Source of the DNA: an uncultured Bacteroidales bacterium
GTDB taxonomy: Bacteria; Bacteroidota; Bacteroidia; Bacteroidales; Marinilabiliaceae
NCBI GenBank assembly: GCA_937892255.1
Contig: CALAUL010000078.1
Location: 1 to 64,000 of the forward strand
Direction of reading: 5' to 3'
DNA: 64,000 nt
Below are positions 26,316 through 35,323 of this stretch, in pieces. The position numbers and the translations under genes are program-made. Under the pieces are notes generated by a model. The model made no database searches. It saw only the letters and a list, made by a program, of their open reading frames with translations, and was not told the origin of the DNA. Within the stretch, counting starts at the first letter, position 1, and each line of letters begins with the position of its first letter.

Positions 26316-27485
26316 ATGAAAAAGTTAACACTAATTGTAGCTATGGCATGTTTAGCAACTGCAGGCTACGCACAAAAGTCAAAAATTGCCAACGCTAAGA
26401 ACAACCTTATTCTTATGCGTTACGATGAAGCCAAAGCTGCTATAGATGAGGCTATTGCAAACGAAAAGACAGCAAATTTTGCCGGAACATACACAATGGC
26501 AGCAGACGTTTACGGAAAGTTGGCCGCAAATGGCAAAGATACTGCAGGTATCGAAAAAGCAAAGATGTACATAGAGAAAGCTATGGAGCTCGACGCTAAA
26601 GGTGATGCAAAAGGAAAGGGTATTGGCAAGTTCCAGAAGGATATCAAGGAGTCTTGCGCTACACTTGCCGGAAATGCGGAACAATCAGCTCATAATGATT
26701 GGGGTGCAAAGAAGTTCCGTTCATCAATGAACAACTTTAAAGTTGTCATCTGGGCTAACGAACGTAAGGTAGATCAGTACAATATGATATCAGACTCTCT
26801 TACATTCTACAACTTGGCACAAGCAGCATGGTTGAGCGAGGAGTATCAGACATCTGCTGACTACTTTATGAAGGCTTTCGAGACAAAATATGAACCTCAG
26901 AAGTCTCTCATCTTCGCAAGTCAATGCTACGAGAAACTCAACAACAACGAAAAGCGTGAGGCTGTGTTGAAAACAGGCTTTGAAAACTATCCTGATGATA
27001 AGGATATCTTGAACACTCTCATCAACTACTACATCACAACAGAGAAGAACAACGAAGCTTTGGCTTACTTGAATGAGGCTATCAAGAAAGACCCGAAGAA
27101 CCCACAGTTCTATTATGCACGTGCATACCTCAATGAGAAGTTGGATCAATCTTTGGCCGTTGCAGACTACCAAAAGGCTATTTCAATGGACGAAAACTAC
27201 TTCAATGCTATCGTTCGTTTGGGCGAATTGCACATTGAAATTGGAAATAAGATGAAGTCTGACGCTACAGCTGATAGCAAGATTTCTCAGGCTAAGTACG
27301 ACGAACTCATGAACAATGCAAAGAACGAATACAAGAAGTCTATCAGCTACTTGGAACGTTCAATTACTTTGACAGAGTCTGGAGAGATAAAGAAACTTAT
27401 CTACTTAGAGTTAAAGTCTTTGTATTATCAGATTGGCGACTACACAAAATCGCAAGAAATGGCAGACAAAGCAAATGCTCTCTAA
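26316..27485 (+). CDS. Exported tetratricopeptide-repeat protein, 389 aa
   Basis: Signal peptide MKKLTLIVAMACLATAGYA with cleavage before Q. The rest is helical: N-terminal degenerate repeats, then clear TPR units around residues 165-300 (ALAYLNEAIKKDPKNPQFYYARAYLNEKLDQSLAVADYQKAI) and a final pair. Bacteroidetes commonly encode such periplasmic TPR proteins next to gyrA. Ligand unknown. Same transcript as gyrA, ended by the terminator at 27511. Confidence 0.85.
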   Translation: MKKLTLIVAMACLATAGYAQKSKIANAKNNLILMRYDEAKAAIDEAIANEKTANFAGTYTMAADVYGKLAANGKDTAGIEKAKMYIEKAMELDAKGDAKGKGIGKFQKDIKESCATLAGNAEQSAHNDWGAKKFRSSMNNFKVVIWANERKVDQYNMISDSLTFYNLAQAAWLSEEYQTSADYFMKAFETKYEPQKSLIFASQCYEKLNNNEKREAVLKTGFENYPDDKDILNTLINYYITTEKNNEALAYLNEAIKKDPKNPQFYYARAYLNEKLDQSLAVADYQKAISMDENYFNAIVRLGELHIEIGNKMKSDATADSKISQAKYDELMNNAKNEYKKSISYLERSITLTESGEIKKLIYLELKSLYYQIGDYTKSQEMADKANAL

Positions 27486-27510
27486 AAAGTAAAATTCAAA
27501 CGACATAATT

Positions 27511-27549
27511 AATAGACGATGGTCAGAATAGACTATCGTCTATTTTTTC
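27511..27549 (+). terminator. Rho-independent terminator of the gyrA-TPR operon
   Basis: A 14-bp stem (27511-27524 with 27531-27544, one G-T pair), 6-nt loop, then a T-rich tail. Confidence 0.85.
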
Positions 27550-27662
27550 TTTGTACTGATTTATAACGTATAAGGGGATATTCCGATAAATCCAAATTAA
27601 AGTCGAAGAATTTGTATTATGATAAATAAGATAAAAATATACACGCGTTCAGAAATGCAATT

Positions 27663-28271
27663 TTAAAATGAACCGTCGAAATATAATTTTACTGATGTTA
27701 TCTTCTCAAGTTTTTCTTTTGTCTTTTCCATGGCCGACTGACGCATGATGATTTTTAATTTGCATTGTAAATCGAATTCCTGTCCTTGAACTTCGACATT
27801 ATCATCTTTGATGACTTTCATAACGTCATTCATTGCTTCGTATGAAAAACAGACCGTATAATAGTCATTTACGGTTTTCGATATGATTTTGGCATTTTCT
27901 ATGGCATCTGCCGTTGCTGTTTTATACGCATATATCAGTCCGCTTGTACCTAACTTTATTCCTCCGAAATACCTAACTACAACAACTAATATATTGGTCA
28001 ACTCATTTGACAACAATTGTCCATATATTGGTTTTCCGGCTGTTCCTGATGGTTCTCCATCATCATTTGCTCTGAAGTTATTATCATCTAAGCCCAAACG
28101 CCACGCAAAACATCTATGACGCGCATCGTAATAATCCTTGTTGATTTTTGCGACTATCTCTTTTATTTCATCTAATGTATATACCGGATACGCAAAAGCC
28201 AAAAATTTACTGCCTTTTTCCTTGTATATCCCTTCTGAAGGTGCTTCTATGGTCTTATATTCGTCATTCAT
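27663..28271 (-). CDS. YigZ/IMPACT family protein, 202 aa
   Basis: The N-terminal UPF0029 domain has the family's landmarks KGSKFLAFAYPV, ARHRCFAWRLG, DDGEPSGTAGKPI and VVVVRYFGGIKLGTSGL. The C-terminal ferredoxin-like domain (DUF1949 type) begins around residue 135. Bacterial members are thought to bind nucleic acids or be dipeptidase-like; the function is not settled. It lies 3 bp after the patatin gene, so it is the last gene of a three-gene minus-strand operon. Confidence 0.9.
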   Translation of the reverse strand: MNDEYKTIEAPSEGIYKEKGSKFLAFAYPVYTLDEIKEIVAKINKDYYDARHRCFAWRLGLDDNNFRANDDGEPSGTAGKPIYGQLLSNELTNILVVVVRYFGGIKLGTSGLIYAYKTATADAIENAKIISKTVNDYYTVCFSYEAMNDVMKVIKDDNVEVQGQEFDLQCKLKIIMRQSAMEKTKEKLEKITSVKLYFDGSF

Positions 28272-28274
28272 CTT

Positions 28275-30539
28275 CTAAAATAAAAATCCTACGTTAACAG
28301 ATACATTGAATTTATAATCTGGTGAATACATTAGCGTCAATTCAAATGGCAGATATGAAAAATTATATGCCAATGTCGCTCCTACTCCATAGAAATATGA
28401 ATCTTCTTTAAAGTATTTCTTTTCTATATAGTCATCTATTCTGTTAAATGTTGTTGCTGCATTTAAATGTAATATGCCATACAATTCATCGACAATTCGA
28501 TGTTGAAGTCCCACTTTTACTGCAACAACAGATTCTACAAGCATCTGCGCTGTTGTCAGGCCGTAGAATGATACGTGGTTGGGCAAGAATTTATTACAAC
28601 CGCCCAATGCTGTTTTTTGAACTTCTGTCTGTTTGCCATATGATGTCACGAGACTTATATGCTCTATAACTGACGATCTCTCATTTATTTGTTGATACAT
28701 TGATAATTCTGACTTAAGTCTAAAGATGGTATTCCTATCTTTTATGGTATTCATTATCGAATCACTCGTATTTTCAAAGTTATACTTGGGTTTTATTGCA
28801 ACATTGAGATTTGTCTCAAATGAAATTCCTTTTTGTGGCAATTGTTTTCTATTGAGCGTATTATAATGGTATTTTAGATTGAAATACGTGTTTTTTATTT
28901 TGCCGTCCAATATTTCACGTTGTATTTTTATAGTGTCATTTTTGTCACTTATTTCACTGACGTCAGGTGAGATGGACAATGATTCATACCCTATCTTGAC
29001 CAGCATCTCACTTTTTTTGGAGAATATATGTCCTACTTGAACAGCCAAATCATTTCTTCTATAGTCATATACATGTGTCTTGTGGTTGCTTTTGTATATA
29101 GGCAATTTAAACATAGAGAAGTCGTAATACGCATCAAAATGATGATTGTATTTATCCCCGAAGTATAATTTGTTCCCAACTTTGAATCTGAACGACTCCG
29201 ACAATGCTACTTTAAAGTCAATCGTAGAACGTTCGCCGGTAAGGTTTTTGTGTGAATAACCCAATATGAGTGATGCATTGGTAAACGTGTTGTATGAGAG
29301 TCCTATTTTAAGAGATGACAATGGGTATTCCTCCACATTGCATTTTAACGACACTCCATTTTCATCATCTATGGGAATGAGTTCGTAGGTAAGATTGGTA
29401 TAGTACTGCGATGAGTATGCCTTGCGAAATGCGTCATTTAGTTGTTGAACGGTGTAGCTCTCCCCTATTTTCAAGTTTAGATTGTGCATCAAAAGGCCTT
29501 GTGTCGTATTGCTCAAACCGACTATATCAAAGCTCTTTATTACCACAGAATCCGAATACTGCGGAAGACGTTCTTTGGTTGAATATTCCAATCCATAATG
29601 GTTGTGCAACGAATCTGCAAGTTGTTTAAACAACGGATAGAAGTCTTTGCCAACGCTATCTCCTATTGCCAATATCTTATCACTTGAGCCAAAACTTGCA
29701 GCACTAAAGCCGGTAACATCTGGCTCAATTACCATATCACATTGGCGTTTTTCGTCTATAAGGTCGTTGGCGTCTCTGAAATTTGCTATCTGCATCAACA
29801 CATCTACTGCCGTCGTAAGGTCATGTGGTTCGTAAAGTCCCAAAAAGAGGTTTACTCCTATGACAAAGTCGGCTCCCATATCTTTAACGTCTCTCACCGG
29901 AAAGTTTCGTACTATACCTCCGTCAACAAGTTTTGTTTCTCCGTAGTTTGTTGCTTCAAACACTCCCGGAATTGCCATACTGCTTCTGACGGCAAATGCC
30001 AAATCGCCCTCTTTGATGACTACGGCATCTCCGTTACTCAAATCTGCCGCAATACATCGAAATGGTATATCTAATTGATCAAATTTTTTTGTCTTATATA
30101 CAGGGAAGAAGACCTCCGCAAATTTCAACATCACCTCTTGTGGTTCCTTAACACCTGTAAATGGTGACATTTTAAATCCTTTTAAAGGTACATTAATCGA
30201 ATAATTCTCATAGTTCTCTTTTTCTTCTATGCTGATGTCTAAAAAATCAACCGAACCACTCATCAACGATGTCCAATCTATGTTTCTTGAGGCTTCTTCT
30301 ATCTCTTCCCCACTATATCCGGCAGCATACATCGCTGCGATGATAGCGCCCATACTTGTTCCCGATATGTAGTCTATCGTTAATCCTGCTTCATCTATTG
30401 CTTTTAGCACTCCTACATGTGCGAGGCCTTTGGCTCCTCCTCCGCTGAGTACCAATCCTATCTTCGGTCGCTCTATTGCTTGTGCCGTTGCCGTAACGGC
30501 ATATATCATCGTAATAATCAGTGTAATTAAATATCTCAT
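28275..30539 (-). CDS. Patatin-like phospholipase with POTRA and surface-antigen beta-barrel (PlpD-like), 754 aa
   Basis: Signal peptide MRYLITLIITMIYAVTATAQ, then a patatin domain with oxyanion loop SGGGAKGLAHVG, nucleophile Ser62 in SGTSMGAI and catalytic Asp in VDGGIVRNFP. Residues about 310-400 form a POTRA-like domain (SFDIVGLSNTT...YTVQQLNDAFRKAYSSQYYTNLTYEL). The last about 350 residues are alternating strands ending in FNVSVNVGFLF, a BamA/TamA-type outer-membrane barrel with terminal Phe. This is the type Vd-like architecture (PlpD/FplA). It lies 1 bp from the sulfatase gene upstream. Confidence 0.9.
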   Translation of the reverse strand: MRYLITLIITMIYAVTATAQAIERPKIGLVLSGGGAKGLAHVGVLKAIDEAGLTIDYISGTSMGAIIAAMYAAGYSGEEIEEASRNIDWTSLMSGSVDFLDISIEEKENYENYSINVPLKGFKMSPFTGVKEPQEVMLKFAEVFFPVYKTKKFDQLDIPFRCIAADLSNGDAVVIKEGDLAFAVRSSMAIPGVFEATNYGETKLVDGGIVRNFPVRDVKDMGADFVIGVNLFLGLYEPHDLTTAVDVLMQIANFRDANDLIDEKRQCDMVIEPDVTGFSAASFGSSDKILAIGDSVGKDFYPLFKQLADSLHNHYGLEYSTKERLPQYSDSVVIKSFDIVGLSNTTQGLLMHNLNLKIGESYTVQQLNDAFRKAYSSQYYTNLTYELIPIDDENGVSLKCNVEEYPLSSLKIGLSYNTFTNASLILGYSHKNLTGERSTIDFKVALSESFRFKVGNKLYFGDKYNHHFDAYYDFSMFKLPIYKSNHKTHVYDYRRNDLAVQVGHIFSKKSEMLVKIGYESLSISPDVSEISDKNDTIKIQREILDGKIKNTYFNLKYHYNTLNRKQLPQKGISFETNLNVAIKPKYNFENTSDSIMNTIKDRNTIFRLKSELSMYQQINERSSVIEHISLVTSYGKQTEVQKTALGGCNKFLPNHVSFYGLTTAQMLVESVVAVKVGLQHRIVDELYGILHLNAATTFNRIDDYIEKKYFKEDSYFYGVGATLAYNFSYLPFELTLMYSPDYKFNVSVNVGFLF

Positions 30540-30540
30540 A

Positions 30541-32478
30541 CTATTTGTTAATTGTCAAATTATCTTGTATCATTCTGTTGTTGAACTGCTGAACAAAGGC
30601 TTTAACTAAAGAATTTGCCTTCTCAACTCTACCCTTTTGGTATATATTGTTTTTTAATGATGGGTCATGTTTCATGTCGTATGTGCCAATGATTTTCTTG
30701 CCATCGAAATATGTTATTGTATCGTTTAAAATAATCTGATAGATGTCATTGTTGTAATTGACAACGAATCGGTCTGCTTTGTTATCAAAGAGATTAACTC
30801 CAAACGAGACAAATGGTTTGTTGTACCCCAAGTATGACATTATTGATGGCAGTATATCTATCTGTTGCGCCGGCAATGTATCGACGCCGCACAACGATGA
30901 ATCCCCCGAAGAATAAAACATGAGCGGAACGGCAAACGCTTGTGCATTGTTCTTGTATTCTTCATGGTCGGGTATCGAACTGTGATCTGCTGTTATGACA
31001 AACAACGTATTGTCAAACCATGGCATTTTACGTGCTTTGTCAAAGAACATTCGCAATGCGTTGTCTGTATATCCTATACATTTCTCAACAGGAAGCGGCC
31101 CTTCTGGAAAACAGCCCTCGTATTCTGCCGGCACTTTAAACGGGTGATGCGATGACAGAGAGAATAATGCTGTACAAAATGGCTCTTGCATCGTTTTCAT
31201 TTCATCTGCAAATCGCTGAAAAAAATGATGGTCCCAAATACCCCAAATACCGTCAAAATGTTCATCATTGTTATACTCCGTCTTGCCATAGTAACTATCA
31301 AAACCTGCTATTTTGGCAAATCCATCAAACCCCATTGAACCGTTGGGTGCTCCATGGAAAAATGCCGTTTGATACCCTTCATCTTTCAGAAGCGAAGCAA
31401 CACTGTTAATTCTATTTCCCGAATATTGACTTATGACGTATGGCATTGTAAGTGCCGGTATCGATGCCAAGACAGATGGCATGGCGTCTATTGATTTGCG
31501 ACCGTTTGCATACGCATTGGTAAACACCAGACTATGTTGCGACAATGAGTCCAAAAATGGTGTGTATCCTTTGTATTTGCCTCCTTCAAGCGTTGGATTC
31601 ATACAACCGAGAAACTCTCGTGAGAAACTCTCTAATATGAATATTACAACGTTCTTTTTTGATTGTTTTCGCATTGATGTATCCGAAACATGATGTATTG
31701 GCGTGAAGATTTCTTCAACCTCCGCATCCGAATAGAAACTCATCTTTTGAAAACTTTTTTTCCCTATCGTCCGGATAAACGAAAACGGCGTATTTAATAC
31801 TATGGCACTCTCCTCAGGTGAGTTCGTATACGCAGCTGCATTACTCATGGCTATCGGTCGCGTGCTATGACGAAATCCTCCTCGAATAGCTGCAACTGAT
31901 AATCCCGCAATAACTGCGAATACGCCAACTGACACCACAGCATTAAGCCATGCCCGTTCGATATGACTCTTGCCTCGTACTCTGCCTATCACCCAAACAA
32001 AACAGACCATAAACACTACAAAGAACAAGGCTACATACCAATAGTCGATAATAAACTGTATCCACAACGAACCCATATTCTCCTCGTTCTGAAGTATATC
32101 CAAGACATTGTATGTCGTCCGCTTTAAAATAAACCGATAATAAATAAAGTCAATACAGTTAAGTGCTATACCCAACGTATTCGGGATATAAAACGTCATT
32201 TCAAGAAAACGTCTATATCCAACATTGTTTCGCCCTTTAAATGACAAGTAATAACATACAAAGTATAAGAGATTTAGATATGTTAATGCACTCAAATCAA
32301 AACGAACTCCTCCATACAGCAATTTCCAAAAACTCTCAAAAGTAACATTGGGAAACAACTCTACATTGAAACAATAAAACGCTATTCGAAGCAACGTGTA
32401 ACTCACCAACAATACTGCATATCGATATAACGGAACTAAATACTCATTGACTTCTATCGTTTTGTTCATTGACTTCAT
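30541..32478 (-). CDS. LTA-synthase-like membrane sulfatase, 645 aa
   Basis: Five membrane helices (about residues 15-235) precede a periplasmic alkaline-phosphatase/sulfatase-fold domain. The metal site includes VVIFILESFSREFLG with Glu and the nucleophile region GRKSIDAMPSVLASIP, where Ser replaces the Thr of LtaS. Further motifs are FALFSLSSHHPF-like LSSHHPFKVP and VITADHSS. Gram-negative members typically transfer phosphoethanolamine or phosphoglycerol to envelope glycans or lipids; the substrate here is unknown. ATG 32478 and ATG 32469 are both possible. First gene of the sulfatase-patatin-yigZ operon. Confidence 0.85.
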   Translation of the reverse strand: MKSMNKTIEVNEYLVPLYRYAVLLVSYTLLRIAFYCFNVELFPNVTFESFWKLLYGGVRFDLSALTYLNLLYFVCYYLSFKGRNNVGYRRFLEMTFYIPNTLGIALNCIDFIYYRFILKRTTYNVLDILQNEENMGSLWIQFIIDYWYVALFFVVFMVCFVWVIGRVRGKSHIERAWLNAVVSVGVFAVIAGLSVAAIRGGFRHSTRPIAMSNAAAYTNSPEESAIVLNTPFSFIRTIGKKSFQKMSFYSDAEVEEIFTPIHHVSDTSMRKQSKKNVVIFILESFSREFLGCMNPTLEGGKYKGYTPFLDSLSQHSLVFTNAYANGRKSIDAMPSVLASIPALTMPYVISQYSGNRINSVASLLKDEGYQTAFFHGAPNGSMGFDGFAKIAGFDSYYGKTEYNNDEHFDGIWGIWDHHFFQRFADEMKTMQEPFCTALFSLSSHHPFKVPAEYEGCFPEGPLPVEKCIGYTDNALRMFFDKARKMPWFDNTLFVITADHSSIPDHEEYKNNAQAFAVPLMFYSSGDSSLCGVDTLPAQQIDILPSIMSYLGYNKPFVSFGVNLFDNKADRFVVNYNNDIYQIILNDTITYFDGKKIIGTYDMKHDPSLKNNIYQKGRVEKANSLVKAFVQQFNNRMIQDNLTINK

Positions 32479-32518
32479 CTTACACTTTTTTATCTGTGCG
32501 AATTTACAAAATATATAT

Positions 32519-32526
32519 TACATTTG
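32519..32526 (+). promoter_or_regulatory. -7 element directly before the RluA-family gene
   Basis: TACATTTG matches TAnnTTTG and ends only 3 bp before ATG 32530, so the transcript would be nearly leaderless. The -33 region is weak. Confidence 0.4.
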
Positions 32527-32529
32527 CGT

Positions 32530-34143
32530 ATGATACATCGATTTAAGAACAAAATAAACGAAACCGAGATTCCTTCTCTTTTTACATATCCATACTGCTA
32601 CTCGCCTCATATTCTTACTCAAAAAGCAGCAAGTGAGGTCATTGATTATATCCAAACGACTGCGTCTATACAAAAAGCACTGACAGAAGGCAAAATGTTT
32701 GGCGTACTTGTCGTCAAAGACAACAACGACTCTTTGGGATATATCGCTGCTTTCTCCGGTCAGTTGGGAGGCAACGATACTCACAATTTCTTTGTCCCGC
32801 CCATATTTGACTACCTTGCACCTAACGGATATTTCAAAAAAGAGGAAAAAGCCATTTCCGACATCAACAAACAAATTGATTCGCTTCTCAATTCTCAAGA
32901 GTTCATCTCTGCAAGAGAGAGTCTTTCCGAATTTACAAAGGTGGCTCTACAGCTTATTTCTGATGCCAAAAAGAAGTATGCCATCAACAAATCAAAGAGA
33001 GCTCTTTTGCGACAAAATCAACTATCCTCTCAAGATGAAGCTACATTAATAAAGCAAAGTCAGTTTGAAAAGGCTGAAATCAAACGTCTTGAAAAAAGAC
33101 TAAATGACTCTATCGTCGCCCAACAATCCAAAATAGATGATATGTTGTCAGTTGTCGAGTCTCTCAAATCTGAAAGAAAACGACGCTCTGCTGACTTGCA
33201 ATATTGGTTGTTCGAACAGTTCGTTGTTTATAACTCAAAGAACGTTTCTATGACCCTAAATCAGATTTTCAAACATGCTCTTGACAAATATCCTCCCGCA
33301 GGAGCCGGCGAATGTGCAGCTCCCAAAATGCTCCAATTTGCATATCTCAACAACTTGAAACCTATCTGCATGGGCGAATTTTGGTGGGGTCCTTCTCCCG
33401 AAAACGAGGTACGACATCAAGGTTTTTTCTATCCTTCATGCCACAATAAATGTGAACCTATCCTAAACTTTATGCTTCAAGGTTTAAATATCGAACCTAA
33501 TCCTTTGCTCTTTGACAAAAAAATCTCTTTGAACGTCATATACGAAGATGAATCGATAATAGTGGTAAACAAGCCTTGCGGATTGCTCTCCATTCCGGGA
33601 AAAGATTGTTCCGACTCCGTTCAAAGCCGATTGCAATCGCTCTGCAATACAGATGGATTCCCCGTTGTTGCACACCGTCTTGATATGTCAACATCTGGTA
33701 TCCTCGTCGCTGCAAAGAATCTGAAAACTTTGTCCGATTTGCAACATCAGTTCGAATCTCGAACGGTCAAAAAGAGATATATCGCTATTCTCGATGGTAT
33801 TCCGAAAGAAAAGGAAGGAATTATTTCTTTACCTTTATGTCTTAATGTCAATAATTCACCCGAACAAATTGTAAATCAGACTTATGGAAAAGAAGCGATT
33901 ACTCGATACAAGGTCGTTGAATCTATCGAAAATCGTACTCGCATAGAGTTCTATCCATTGACTGGACGAACTCACCAACTCCGAGTCCATGCTTCTCACA
34001 AAAATGGCCTCAACTGCCCCATCGTTGGCGATTCTTTATACGGCAAAATGGCTGAAAGACTTATGCTTCATTCTGAAATGATAGAGTTTAAACATCCGGC
34101 AACAGGCAAAATAGTTCATTTTGAAATAGTCGCCGATTTTTGA
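32530..34143 (+). CDS. RluA-family pseudouridine synthase with long N-terminal extension, 537 aa
   Basis: The C-terminal about 220 residues are a RluA domain: INVIYEDESIIVVNKPCGLL-type entry (NVIYEDESIIVVNKPCGLLS), catalytic Asp in HRLDMSTSGIL, KKRYIAI and GRTHQLRVH. In front lie about 310 residues seen in a subset of RluA-like proteins: a globular start (VVKDNNDSLGYIAAFSGQL), a charged coiled coil (about 130-225), and PPAGAGECAAPKMLQ...GEFWWGPSP...FYPSCHNKC, where conserved Cys/His could bind metal. Target RNA unknown. The start is taken as ATG 32530; the ORF's earlier TTG lies inside the -7 box. Confidence 0.88.
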   Translation: MIHRFKNKINETEIPSLFTYPYCYSPHILTQKAASEVIDYIQTTASIQKALTEGKMFGVLVVKDNNDSLGYIAAFSGQLGGNDTHNFFVPPIFDYLAPNGYFKKEEKAISDINKQIDSLLNSQEFISARESLSEFTKVALQLISDAKKKYAINKSKRALLRQNQLSSQDEATLIKQSQFEKAEIKRLEKRLNDSIVAQQSKIDDMLSVVESLKSERKRRSADLQYWLFEQFVVYNSKNVSMTLNQIFKHALDKYPPAGAGECAAPKMLQFAYLNNLKPICMGEFWWGPSPENEVRHQGFFYPSCHNKCEPILNFMLQGLNIEPNPLLFDKKISLNVIYEDESIIVVNKPCGLLSIPGKDCSDSVQSRLQSLCNTDGFPVVAHRLDMSTSGILVAAKNLKTLSDLQHQFESRTVKKRYIAILDGIPKEKEGIISLPLCLNVNNSPEQIVNQTYGKEAITRYKVVESIENRTRIEFYPLTGRTHQLRVHASHKNGLNCPIVGDSLYGKMAERLMLHSEMIEFKHPATGKIVHFEIVADF

Positions 34144-34161
34144 AAAAAGCACATATTACAA

Positions 34162-34193
34162 ATTGGTTCATAAACAAAATTTGCATACATTTG
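34162..34193 (+). promoter_or_regulatory. Promoter of dnaX
   Basis: ATTG at 34162-34165 and TACATTTG at 34186-34193 with a 20-bp spacer fit the Bacteroidetes pattern; the start is expected near 34199, 15 nt before the ATG. Confidence 0.55.
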
Positions 34194-34213
34194 CATTATC
34201 AAAACAAAGATAA

Positions 34214-35323
34214 ATGGAATATATAGTTTCGGCTCGTAAATACAGACCTGCGACTTTTGAATCAGTTGTCGGACAGAAGAATATCACCTCGACTCTCAAA
34301 AACGCAATAAAAAACAACAAAATAGCTCATGCATATTTGTTCTGTGGTCCGCGCGGTGTGGGAAAGACAACATGCGCTCGTATCTTCGCTAAAACTATAA
34401 ATTGTGCCAACCTGTCTGACGACACACTTAATCCTTGCAACGAATGCGATTCATGCAAATCTTTCAACGAAAATCGCTCTTTCAATATTCATGAATTAGA
34501 TGCTGCGTCTAACAACTCTGTCGATGACATCCGACTTCTAATCGAAAAAGTCAGAATACCGCCTCAAGACGGCAGATACTCTGTATATATCATCGACGAG
34601 GTACACATGCTTTCAACACAGGCGTTCAACGCTCTGCTTAAGACTCTCGAAGAACCGCCTGCTTATGCCATATTCATCTTGGCAACAACAGAGAAACACA
34701 AAATCATACCAACTATTATTTCCAGATGTCAAGTGTTCGACTTCAATCGAATAACTGTTAACGACGTTGTCGAACATCTAAAATATGTGGCTGAAAACGA
34801 AGGCATAACAGCTGAAATTGACGGTTTGGCAATCATCGCCCAAAAGGCAGACGGCGCAATGCGTGACGCTTTGTCTATCTTCGACCAAATAGTCGCATTC
34901 TCAGGTAAGAATATTTCTTATCAGTCTGTTGTCGAAAACCTTAACGTCTTAGACTACGATATTTTCTTTGAGATTGTAGACCAAATATCTTCTCATGACT
35001 ACCTTGCGGCTTTGATTACTTTGGACAACAAGGTTATTTCCAAAGGTTTTGATTTGATGAATTTCCTTTCCGGATTAACTCATCATCTGCGTAATTTGCT
35101 CGTGGCTAAACACCAGCAAAGCATATCACTTCTCGATGTTAGCGAGTCAACCGCCGAAAAATACGCAAAACAAGCTCAAGCTATTGACAATTACTACATT
35201 ATAAAGCTTATTGAAATAATTGCTTTATATGAACTAAATTATAAACAAGCTCACGACAAACGCCAACATGTCGAATTTGGACTATTGAAAGCCTGCATGG
35301 AGGGCGACGAAAAAAAAAAGTAA
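34214..35323 (+). CDS. dnaX: DNA polymerase III subunit DnaX, zero-frame (gamma-like) product, 369 aa
   Basis: Clamp-loader ATPase. Walker A is CGPRGVGKTTCAR; the zinc module is C-x8-C-x2-C-x2-C (NCANLSDDTLNPCNECDSC); Walker B is YIIDEVHML; the SRC motif is IISRCQVF. Domain III follows to residue about 360. The frame ends at TAA 35321-35323, immediately after an A10 run (35310-35319). Bacteroidetes DnaX proteins are normally about 550-620 aa, and the missing C-terminal part is present in the -1 frame. This product therefore corresponds to gamma, and a frameshift would give tau of about 568 aa. Confidence 0.93.
   Translation: MEYIVSARKYRPATFESVVGQKNITSTLKNAIKNNKIAHAYLFCGPRGVGKTTCARIFAKTINCANLSDDTLNPCNECDSCKSFNENRSFNIHELDAASNNSVDDIRLLIEKVRIPPQDGRYSVYIIDEVHMLSTQAFNALLKTLEEPPAYAIFILATTEKHKIIPTIISRCQVFDFNRITVNDVVEHLKYVAENEGITAEIDGLAIIAQKADGAMRDALSIFDQIVAFSGKNISYQSVVENLNVLDYDIFFEIVDQISSHDYLAALITLDNKVISKGFDLMNFLSGLTHHLRNLLVAKHQQSISLLDVSESTAEKYAKQAQAIDNYYIIKLIEIIALYELNYKQAHDKRQHVEFGLLKACMEGDEKKK
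35299..35323 (+). promoter_or_regulatory. Probable -1 frameshift or slippage site in dnaX
   Basis: The sequence is GGAGGG (35299-35304), 9 nt, then A-AAA-AAG (35314-35320) within an A10 run, followed at once by the zero-frame stop TAA. A-AAA-AAG is the E. coli dnaX slippery heptamer, which there also has a Shine-Dalgarno-like AGGGAG about 10 nt upstream. A10 could equally cause RNA polymerase slippage, as in Thermus dnaX. No strong downstream hairpin is visible. A base-count error in the A-run is the trivial alternative. Confidence 0.65.

Noticed and set aside
25124..26331. Long minus-strand frames (197 and 244 aa) inside gyrA
   Set aside because: Antisense shadows of gyrA with no recognisable motifs.
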